From Opitutia bacterium (lineage in GTDB: Bacteria; Verrucomicrobiota; Verrucomicrobiia; Opitutales; Opitutaceae): a stretch of DNA of 64,000 nucleotides. The translations under genes were made by a program, and so were the position numbers. The notes beneath the pieces were generated by a model. It did no database searches. It saw only the letters and a list, made by a program, of their open reading frames with translations, and had not been told where the DNA came from. Numbering within the stretch: the first letter of the stretch is position 1; the number at the start of each line of letters is the position of its first letter. This document shows, in pieces, positions 52,846-61,500 of this stretch. Location of the stretch: positions 186,001 through 250,000 of the forward strand of contig JACRHT010000017.1 in the NCBI GenBank assembly GCA_016217545.1, written 5' to 3'.

Positions 52846-54129
52846 TCAGACGAACCAGCCGATGAAGAGCTGGCAGAAAACGGCTCCAACGAGCGTCATC
52901 GCGAATCCCCACAGCAGCAGCGTGCGAAACATCGCCTTGCCGTCCGCGCCGCGCGCGACGCCCGCCGCGATGCACAACGCCCCGAGCGTCGACAACGGCG
53001 ACACATCGACCAGCGCCGCCCCGACATTGATGCTCAGTCCCACCGCGACCGGATCGCCGCCGCCCAATTCACCGATCAGCCCCGGCACCATCGGCAGAAA
53101 GGCCGGATAGACGACGCCCGACGTCGAGCTGTAGGTCGAGACCAAGCCGGTCACGAACGCCATGACGCCGTTCACTGAACCGGGCGTCGCGAGTTGGGCC
53201 AGGCCGGTTGTGAAGAGCCGCAGGCCGCCCATGCGTTGACCGATCTCCACCAGCAAGCTGACGCCGCACACCATCACCAGCACGGACCACGGCACCGCTT
53301 TCGTCGCCGCCGCATCGTCCACCGCGCCGACGAGAATCAGCAGCGAAGCCGCCACAAACGCCGCGAGGCCCAAGTCTGCCCAACCCAACACCACCGCCCC
53401 GATCCACGCGACCGTGACCACGATCGTGACGATCTGCGCGCGGCCAAACGTCACGGCCTCACCGGCCGCGATCTCCGCGCGTTGCCGCGAGAGCTTCAAC
53501 CCGCCGAAGAACAGATATGCCAGCGCCGCCATGATCGTGTGCGCCACGAAATTTGGCAGGAACACGCGCCAGCCTTCGATCGGAATGCCGGCCTTCACAA
53601 ACTGAGTCTGCACGATCACGCCCACGGCGCTGAACGGCGAAAGCGAGCCGGCGTTGGCACCGTTCGCCACCAGCAACGCCATCAGCACCGGCGGCACCCG
53701 CGCCGCCGCACCCGCCGTCATCGCCAGCGGCGCGACCAGAGCGGTGGCCGCCACCGCGCCCGGACCGGCCGCGGACACGATGGCTGCGAGGAGAAAAAAC
53801 GCCGGCGGCAGCAACGCCGCGACGCCGCCGAACGCCCGCACAAACACCGTCGTGCCCACCGCGAGCGCACCGTTTTTCTCGGCCACGCCAAAGAGCAGCG
53901 TCACGCCGAGCAGCGTGACGAACAACGACGCCGGAAACGACCCGAGCACGGCGGCGGGTTTCAAGCTTCCCCAGCCGACGCCCACGATCCCCGCAAACGC
54001 GATCGCGAGCCACCCCACGTTGATCCGCGCAGTCAGGCTCAGAGCGATGACCACCAGAAACGCGATCAGCCAGCTCGCCGCCGGCTCGAGCGCCACGGCC
54101 AAAGGGAGAGAGAATGCACCGGACATCAT
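52846..54129 (-). CDS. MatC-like dicarboxylate carrier
   Basis: A 427-residue membrane protein with about 11 or 12 hydrophobic helices. Segments 'LIAFLVVIALSLTARINVGWLAIAFAGIVGV', 'NGANAGSLSPFSAVGVIV' and 'GLVSTYSSTSGVVYPAFLPMVPGLIGELGGGDP' are of the ion-transporter/MatC (malonate carrier) type. As first gene of the operon before a MatB-like synthetase it would import methylmalonate or malonate. Two adjacent ATG codons at 54129 and 54126 are the only reasonable starts. Confidence 0.75.
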   Translation of the reverse strand: MMSGAFSLPLAVALEPAASWLIAFLVVIALSLTARINVGWLAIAFAGIVGVGWGSLKPAAVLGSFPASLFVTLLGVTLLFGVAEKNGALAVGTTVFVRAFGGVAALLPPAFFLLAAIVSAAGPGAVAATALVAPLAMTAGAAARVPPVLMALLVANGANAGSLSPFSAVGVIVQTQFVKAGIPIEGWRVFLPNFVAHTIMAALAYLFFGGLKLSRQRAEIAAGEAVTFGRAQIVTIVVTVAWIGAVVLGWADLGLAAFVAASLLILVGAVDDAAATKAVPWSVLVMVCGVSLLVEIGQRMGGLRLFTTGLAQLATPGSVNGVMAFVTGLVSTYSSTSGVVYPAFLPMVPGLIGELGGGDPVAVGLSINVGAALVDVSPLSTLGALCIAAGVARGADGKAMFRTLLLWGFAMTLVGAVFCQLFIGWFV

Positions 54130-54466
54130 GCGGGGAAGCGTGCCGCAGCGCGGCCCGCGAGCGGGGATTATTTCGGGGGTAACGCGCGGGGAAGAACAGG
54201 TGCGCCTCGCTGGTGTGCGCGACCGCCTCGGGCTCTTCCACCGCTGAGGTGCGCAATTCGTTGCAATCCGCTTCCGCGACACGCGAGCCGCCGAGGGAGT
54301 GTGAGTGATCGTCACGCGGTCCGCGCGGCACGAGCCGCTCCGCGTGCGGCAGGCGCATTTTCATCGAGGGCCCGCCGCCGCGCTTCCGGCTGAGACGGGC
54401 AAATCCCGCGAGGATCGTGAACCGAACAGGGCGTCACGATCCGCGAGCGAACGAGATCGATGCAGG
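54130..54466. other. Gene-free stretch with hairpin downstream of the TonB gene
   Basis: No gene is visible. It must hold the mutase-operon promoter. GGATCGTGA and TCACGATCC (54412-54442) form a 9-bp stem 25 bases past the TonB stop; without a T-run it is only a possible terminator. Confidence 0.4.
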
Positions 54467-57400
54467 TCAGAACGCGAACGTCGACGAGATCGTCCACTCC
54501 ATCGGAGCGCCGATGCGGCTGACCGCGACTTGGCCATTGGGATTGGCGGCAATCGGAATCAGATGATCGCCCGCAAAGGCGTTGCGCACGTTCAACTGCA
54601 CCTTCCAGTGGATGCGTTCCTTGAGGATGGGGCGCGAATAGGAGACCCAGAAGTCCCAATTGAGTTCGTCGTCGCCGAGGAAGGGATTCCGCACGTCGTA
54701 GCCGCGGAAATCCGTGTCTTCGTCGACGCCGTCGCTCGGCAGACCATCGGCCTCGTAGGTGACGACCGGATAGCCGATCGCAACCTTGTCCTGCCAGCGC
54801 GCGCCGACGCCGGCGCCGACACCGCGCAGCGCGCCGTGCGTGAAATCGTAAGCGAGCACCGCGTTGGCGCGCCATTTCCGCAACTCTTGCGCGGGGCCGC
54901 CATCCGCCAGCAACACGCTGTTGAGCGGGTTGAGGATGTAGCGCAGGAACTCGTTGGCGAGCGTGCCGCCCTGCGTGGGCGTCGTGATGCCGGCGTTGAG
55001 CGCGATGCTGCGCGCGTTGTCGTTGCTCCACTCCTCCGCCAGCGTGCGACCGGTCGATGTCGGCGTGTTGAACAGCAACTCGCGCAGCGCGGCGCCGCTG
55101 TTGCTGCGGGAGGCCTCCTGCTTGGTGACGTTGAGAAGCACCGACCAACCGGCGTAAGGCTTCACCGCGAGTTCGAGTTCTACGCCCTTGGTCACGTAAT
55201 CGCTAGTGTCGATGTGGCCAGGGTTGCTGACCGTGATCGTATTGCCGGAGGTCACGATCTTCCATTGATCGAGGAACACCTGCGGCGGCGCGACGTAGCC
55301 GTCGGGGAAATGATCGCCGTTCGAATCGGGTTCGTAGCCGTTGGTCACGGCGTCGAACGCTTTCGTGTGGCGGTTCATGATGCCGCCGATCGCGGTCGAG
55401 AGCGACGAGTTGCGGACGTTGATCTGGTTGGTCTCATACCACGTCGTCCGCAACGTCACGCGATCGGACCAGGCCGATAGCATGAAACCGAAATCGGTCG
55501 TCTGTCCCGAGGCCGGCGCGATCTCGTCGCCGAAGACGTTCAGCACGGTCGATTCCGGCGGATCGAAGTTCTGCGATTCGCCATAGAACACGTTGAAGCT
55601 GCTCAAGCCGGGCACGCGCCGGACCCACTTGGCCGGCGTCTTGGCCACCACGCTCCACGCGCGCGGCGTGCTTTCAAAGCGCTGCACCGCGGCGCCAGGC
55701 GCATCGATTGAATACAGCGGGCTGTTCACGAGACGGTTCGACTCGACCGGGTTGACCGGAGCGGAGACGCGCTTGATCTCCGAGCGCTCGTTGCGCCAGC
55801 CGATGGTGCCGACGATGTGACTGTCGAGCAGGAAGCTCTGCAGCGAGAACGCCCGCGACTCGAGCACTCGCCGCGCCTTCAGCGCGCCGCTCGCCGTCTC
55901 GGTCAACTCCTCGTCGGCGCGGATGACGTCGAAGTTGTCGTAGCGCACCGCGTATTGCGCCTGCGGCGCGGTCGCGTTGCTGGGTGCGACGGAGCGCGTG
56001 AGGAGTAGGTAGTTCGCGATCGTCGCCGGAAAATCCAGGCGGTTCGCCATGATGCGCGGGATGCCTGCGCCGCGCGTCGTGGACGCCGATGCGAGGGAGG
56101 GTCCGAGGTAGTTCAACGTGCCCACCAGCTTGCCGACATCCGCGGCGCGGTTCTGGTTGTTACCGTTCGGCCAGTTGTCGAGGACCGTGTAGGGCGCGCC
56201 CGAACGCGTATCCCGGTCGTAGGTTTCCTTCTGGTAGAGACCGGAAACGACGTGGCGACCGAGCCAGCGCAGCCACGGAGCGCGGCTGTCGTGCTCCGCA
56301 AAATCGAAATCGTAGAACACGCGGGCGCGATACGTCGTGATGTCCTCCTTGGAGTATCCCGCCGAGCCCGCCGTGCCCACGTAGGGACGGCCGAAATTGG
56401 GGTTGGGTGTGCCGTCCCACATGACGGTGTTGATGTCGATCGAGATGTATTGCGCGTCGTCCGGGATCATCGCCATCAGGGTCTCCTGGTAGCTCTGGTC
56501 GTCGTAAGCGAACTGGAGGCCGAGCTTCTTGCGGAACATCAGTTGCTCGAGCGAAATGCTCGCCGCCTCGAACTTCGATTTCTCCTCCTTGTTGGGACCA
56601 TCGAGCAGCTGATTGTAGAAATCGAAGATGCTTGGATCGGCGATCGTAGGCTGCGCGTAGAACTCCGCGTCCGGATAACCGGCGCTCAACAACCCGGCGC
56701 CCAATCGCGTCGGCGCGAGATGCGCCGCCGTGCCCACCAGGCCGACGCCTGGAAAATAGTAGCGCGTCGAAACGAACGGACGGCCCGCGACCGGCGTGCC
56801 GTTGACCGTGCCGACCGGATCGCGCGGATCGGCGCTGGTGTGATCCGGGAAAATGATCGTCGGTCCGCGATTGATGTTCTGCGCCACGCCCAACCCGCGC
56901 GGCGTCGCGCCGAGCGGCTGATGCGCATTCCAGGTCGGTTTCGCCGGGATGCCGGCGGCCACCCACTCCGCGTAAGGCTCGAACCAGCTGCTGATGCGAT
57001 CCTGCGGCGGCAGCGTGCGGGGATTGTTGGCGTCGATCTCGCCCGTCTCAAAATTCGCGCGCAGCGTGGTGCCGCTGAACGCACCGCGCTTTAGCGCCTT
57101 CGGACTGAAGCCGATGGCGGCAAACAACCGGCGATCCTCGTTGAACGCCGGCTCCTGCTTGAACTTCTCGTCGTCCTGCAAGGCGGCGACACGCACCGCG
57201 AACTGATCGTCAGCCAGCGTCTGATTGTAGTTCGCGCTCACGCGGTAACTGCCGAACGACCCCGCGCGCAAATCGACCTTGCCCGACGTCTCGCCGATCA
57301 AGGCCTCGGTCGTCGAGTAGTTGATGATGCCCGCCGGACTGCCGACGCCGAAGAGCAGCGCGTTGGCGCCGCGATTGATGTCGATGCGATCGGTGTTGTA

Positions 57401-57892
57401 GGAGTCGGTCGGAATGATGGAGCGGAAAAAATTCCGCGCCTGCGTCGCCTCTGCGAGTCCGCGCACACGCGTGCCGGTGCGGTTGGAGAGACCGGCCTCG
57501 CGAAACTGCTCCGTGCCGAAGCCCGCGCCGGAGAAGTTGCCGCCGAGCCCGGTGACTTCGGTGCCGGTGGTGTAGACCAGCACATCGCGCAGGTTCGTCG
57601 AACCGGTGTCCTCGAGGAACTTCGCGGTGACGACGCTCACCGCCGAACCGACGTCCGACAGTTCCGTGCGCAGACCGTTGCCGGCGAGCGTGGTCGTGGC
57701 CACGTAGCCCTGCACTTGCTTGGAGCTGACGACGAAAGGCGACAGGACGGTGATGTCTTCGGCCTTCTTTTCAGCGGGCGCTGCCTCTTGGGCCCAGAGG
57801 CCGGAGGAGGCCAGCGAAAGCGCGAAGGCGGTGAGCGAGAGGCGCGGGATGGCTCGCGCCGAAACACGACCGGGGATTGTTCTCGGGATCAT
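54467..57892 (-). CDS. TonB-dependent outer-membrane receptor
   Basis: An 1141-residue receptor. Signal peptide 'LSLTAFALSLASSGLWA', then the plug: 'ITVLSPFVVSSKQVQGYVATTTLAGNGLRTELSDVGSAVSVVTAKFLEDTGSTNLRDVLVY' (about 47-107), a start typical of Opitutaceae receptors, and 'IDINRGANALLFGVGSPAGIINYST' at the plug end. The rest is a 22-strand barrel type with a C-terminal aromatic residue (WTISSTFAF). It imports an unknown nutrient, perhaps oligosaccharide or cobamide. It is monocistronic. Confidence 0.9.
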   Translation of the reverse strand: MIPRTIPGRVSARAIPRLSLTAFALSLASSGLWAQEAAPAEKKAEDITVLSPFVVSSKQVQGYVATTTLAGNGLRTELSDVGSAVSVVTAKFLEDTGSTNLRDVLVYTTGTEVTGLGGNFSGAGFGTEQFREAGLSNRTGTRVRGLAEATQARNFFRSIIPTDSYNTDRIDINRGANALLFGVGSPAGIINYSTTEALIGETSGKVDLRAGSFGSYRVSANYNQTLADDQFAVRVAALQDDEKFKQEPAFNEDRRLFAAIGFSPKALKRGAFSGTTLRANFETGEIDANNPRTLPPQDRISSWFEPYAEWVAAGIPAKPTWNAHQPLGATPRGLGVAQNINRGPTIIFPDHTSADPRDPVGTVNGTPVAGRPFVSTRYYFPGVGLVGTAAHLAPTRLGAGLLSAGYPDAEFYAQPTIADPSIFDFYNQLLDGPNKEEKSKFEAASISLEQLMFRKKLGLQFAYDDQSYQETLMAMIPDDAQYISIDINTVMWDGTPNPNFGRPYVGTAGSAGYSKEDITTYRARVFYDFDFAEHDSRAPWLRWLGRHVVSGLYQKETYDRDTRSGAPYTVLDNWPNGNNQNRAADVGKLVGTLNYLGPSLASASTTRGAGIPRIMANRLDFPATIANYLLLTRSVAPSNATAPQAQYAVRYDNFDVIRADEELTETASGALKARRVLESRAFSLQSFLLDSHIVGTIGWRNERSEIKRVSAPVNPVESNRLVNSPLYSIDAPGAAVQRFESTPRAWSVVAKTPAKWVRRVPGLSSFNVFYGESQNFDPPESTVLNVFGDEIAPASGQTTDFGFMLSAWSDRVTLRTTWYETNQINVRNSSLSTAIGGIMNRHTKAFDAVTNGYEPDSNGDHFPDGYVAPPQVFLDQWKIVTSGNTITVSNPGHIDTSDYVTKGVELELAVKPYAGWSVLLNVTKQEASRSNSGAALRELLFNTPTSTGRTLAEEWSNDNARSIALNAGITTPTQGGTLANEFLRYILNPLNSVLLADGGPAQELRKWRANAVLAYDFTHGALRGVGAGVGARWQDKVAIGYPVVTYEADGLPSDGVDEDTDFRGYDVRNPFLGDDELNWDFWVSYSRPILKERIHWKVQLNVRNAFAGDHLIPIAANPNGQVAVSRIGAPMEWTISSTFAF

Positions 57893-58210
57893 GACTACGG
57901 TGTGGGGTTAGGGACTGCACCACTCCGCCGAGCCGTCGGTAGCAGGGGTCGATCACGTGGATCAGGCGGCCGCGAACCGGGGAGGCGAGAGAAGAACGAA
58001 GGGGGTGACACAACGCGTTTGGCCTCGATTGACCGAACGCTCAGCAATGGCGGCGATGCTACACTAACGCCGCGAATTTCGTCTATCGCCCCACTTGATA
58101 AGGCTTGTCCCGAATTGACGCCATGGCGCGCCTCGCGCTGGCAGCCACCGATCATAGCCGCCACGAACGACCAGCCTGGAGTTGTGTCGAATCTCGCGCA
58201 TCCGGCAAAC

Positions 58211-58265
58211 GGTAGGGCGAACCGTCCTCGGTGAGCCGCGGCTCGTCGGGACGGCTCGCCCTACC
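58211..58265. repeat. REP-like palindromic element
   Basis: Arms GGTAGGGCGAACCGTCC and GGACGGCTCGCCCTACC pair at 16 of 17 positions and enclose the palindrome GAGCCGCGGCTC. This is the form of a short interspersed palindromic repeat; I recall similar elements in Opitutaceae genomes, but no second copy is seen here. Confidence 0.6.
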
Positions 58266-58470
58266 CGGATGCACGACGCCGTCGCACGGTAGCGCGGGTG
58301 GGCGCCGCTGGCCCCAGCGGCGCCTTCCGGATGCGCAGCCACTCACGACATCCGTGATTGCGAAGCTCCCGCGCGCGTCACGCCGGAAGGTGGAGCGGAT
58401 TGACCTCAATCCGCTCCGAGCGCGTTGCGGTCACCGCGCTCCACCGAAATGGCCAACTTCTGCGCGGCTC

Positions 58471-58506
58471 AAAAAAAACGCGCCCACCTCGGCAGAGGCG
58501 GGCGCG
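58471..58506 (-). terminator. Rho-independent terminator (minus strand)
   Basis: On the minus strand a GC-rich stem (CGCGCCC-x-CCTC with GAGG-x-GGGCGCG) is followed by T8. It lies 33 bases past the stop of the giant secreted-protein gene. Confidence 0.85.
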
Positions 58507-58538
58507 GAAATCAAACGAAGCGCGCGTGGCGCCGCGAA

Positions 58539-61500
58539 TCAGTCCTGCTCCGGACCGCGAAGAAGCGCGCCGCCGTTCACGACCAGACGATCCACGGCCA
58601 CGCCGCCGTGCAGCGTCGTGTTGCCGTTCACGGTCAGGGTGCCGGCCGGCGCCTCGACGAAGCCATGGAAGCGGGCGCCACCGTTGAGTGTCAGGCCGCC
58701 CGAGGCGATCTGCAGCCAGAGCAGTTCCGGCGCGCCCTCCACGCCGCATTCCCCGTTGATCGTCGTGCCATTGGCGAGAACGAGAACGACCGGGCCCACG
58801 ATCTGCACGCGGCTGTTGCCGTTCAGCGTGAGGCTTTGCAGCTGATAGACGGCGGGCGTCGTGGAGCCGGCCACACCGAGCACGAAGCCGGACGAGCCGT
58901 TGGCGGTGAACGAGCCGTAGACGCCCGGCGGAATCGTGCGCGTGCCCGCGTTGCCGTTGAGCGTGAGATTGCGCAACGTGGCAAAATCGCCGGCGTCCTG
59001 CGTCGCGTTGTTCAACACGACGTCGCGCGTGCCGGCCGGCGCGGACGGTGCCGTCACGACCGGCAGCGTCGCGGCATCGACGCGGCGCACGAGGTGCCGC
59101 AGCTTCGAGCCACCGTTCAGCGTGACGGTGAAAGCCGTCGCGCCGGCCTGCCCGGTCGCGTCCACGGTGCCGCCGAAGACGGGTTGACCATTCAGCCGCA
59201 CCGCAGGCGTGCCGGGAACGAGCAGATCGCCGGTGACGACCGCGGAGCCGTTCAAGGTGATCGATTCCGCGGTGAGCACTTGCAGTGAGCCGTCGACGGT
59301 GCCGTTGAGCGTCGGTGCGTGCCGCACCGTGATGCCCGAGGCGATCACGAGCGTGCCGGTGACGGACCCGCTGTAGTTCGCTTCATCGACCGTCGCCTCG
59401 ACCGCATACGTTCCGGGATAAACCGGCGGCGTCGCGCTGCCGGCGTAAGTGATCGTGACTTTCAGGTCGGCGGGCGTGGTGACGATGGTCGCCGTCTTCG
59501 GCGCGCCGTCGTAGAGCTGCCACAAGCCTGCGAGGGTGATCGTCGCGCCGGCCTTGGCGACGGCGAACGAGACGGTTTCGCTCGGTGCCGGCAGGTGGTT
59601 GGCGTCGCCGCCCTGCGCCGCGCTGAGGGTCACCGTGCCAGCGCCCGTGAGCGTGACCGTGTGGCCAGCGAGCGTCGCAGGACCACTCACAACCGCATAC
59701 GAGATCGCGAGTCCGGAACTCGACGTCGCCCCCAACGCGAACGGCGCGTCGCCGAAGGTTTTCGCACCCGGATTGGGGAACGTGATCGTCTGCGCCGCTT
59801 TCGCGACTTCGAACGACAACGTGACCGGCTCCGCGGCGAAGTAGTTGGCGTTGCCCGGCTGCTCCGCCGACACGACGACCGTTCCTGCACCGAGCAGCGT
59901 CACGAGATTGCCCGCGACCGACGCCGGCCCGCTCACCACGGCGTAGCTGACGGGCAAGCCCGAGCTGGCCGCGCCCGACAACGCAAACGGCGCGTCGCCG
60001 TAAACTTTTGCTCCGGGCGACGAGACAACGAGGACCTGGCCGGCCGGCGAAACCTGAATGGAGAACTCGACCGACTCCGCGGGCAGGAAGTTATCGTTGC
60101 CGACCTGCGTCGCCGTGAGCACCACGACGCCGGCGCCGAGAATCGTCACCGTGGAGTCGTTGAGCGTGGCCGGGCCGCTTTCGATCGCGAGCGTGACAGG
60201 CAAACCCGAGTTCGCCGACGCGTTCACGACAAACGGCGCGTCACCGAACGTCTTCTCCTCGGGCGAATCGATGCTGATGAGCTGCTCCGCACGTGCGACG
60301 ACGATCGTCACTTCCACCGGCGTCGCCGGCAGGTGAGTCGTGTCACCCGCCTGACTGGCGACGACGACGATGGAGCCTGCGCCCGTGATCGTCAGCACGT
60401 CACCGTCAACACTGCCCGGACCGCTCGCGACGGCATACGTGACCGGCAGGCCGGCACTCGAGGTCGCGCCCAACGCGAAGGGTGCGTCGCCAAACGTTTT
60501 CGCGGCCGGAGCCGCGAAGGTGATCGTTTGCGGCGCGCGCTCGATCGTGAGCGTGAGCACCGCAACGCCGGTGCCGGTGGCGTTCGTCGCCGACAACGCG
60601 ACATCGAAGGTGCCCGCAACACTGGGAACACCCGCAATGACACCCGTGGCCGCGTCGATGCTCAGCCCAGCCGGCAGACCGGTCGCGCCGAACGCGGTGG
60701 CGCTTTCCGTCGCGGTGATCGTGTAGCTGAACGGCGCGCCGAACTCACCGGACATCGCCGTCGCACTCGTGATGACCGGCACGGCGCCCGTCTGCACCGG
60801 CACTTGTTCGACGATCTGGAATCCGCTGATGCCGGCTCGCGAGCCCAGTGTCGCCGAAACGCGGAACGTGGCGTCCGTGACACCGCGGAACACGACGTAG
60901 TCCTGGCCATCGACCGCCTCCGCGGCGCTGGCTGCCGTGGACTCCACGTAGGTGCCGCTCCAGGTGCGATTCGTATCGCGAATGTATTTGGTCTCGGCCG
61001 TGACCCACGCGGTGCCGTTCCACTTCTGGAAGTTCAGCGTCATGGTGGCGGGAACGGATTCCTGCGTCGTGCGACCGCCCCAATAAACGTAGACGTCGTA
61101 GCGAGCGTAGGGCACTTGGGCGGTGGTCGCCGTCATCGTGCTGCCGTTGCTGAGGCCGCGCTGGCTGCGCATCATCTTCGCGTCGGGCGAAGTGCCGGCG
61201 GTCGCGTTGAGGTAAGTGAAGCTGGCATTCGTGAACGTCACATCCGCCGTCGTCGCGCTGCCGAGATCATCGGGGGCGTTGGTGACGGGCTGATTCGCCG
61301 CGATGGAATTGTTCCAGTTCGGCGCAGCCACGGCGCCGGCGATTTCCTCCGGCGCGAGTGAGTTCGTGCCATCGCTGAGATTCACGCTGATGACGCGGCC
61401 GTTCACCGTGGTCCCGCCACCCGGAGACGCGGCGGTGGTCACGTTCAACGTCGCGCTCGGCGCCGACCAATTGCCGGCGGCGTCGCGAGCGCGCACGGTC

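Larger units (their letters stand above)
57893..58538. other. Gene-free stretch with REP-like palindromes and terminator
   Basis: About 645 bases with no convincing gene. Holds the TonB gene promoter near 57900, the palindromic element at 58211-58265, a 10-bp hairpin GGCGCCGCTG-GCCC-CAGCGGCGCC at 58301-58324, and the terminator of the giant gene. Confidence 0.5.

Noticed and set aside
52846-54315. Longer start for the MatC-like carrier
   Set aside because: Upstream residues are Arg/Pro-rich; the ATG pair at 54126-54129 starts directly before the first membrane helix.
54130-58538. Cobalamin riboswitch before the mutase operon or TonB gene
   Set aside because: No B12-box-like motif was found by eye in either leader.
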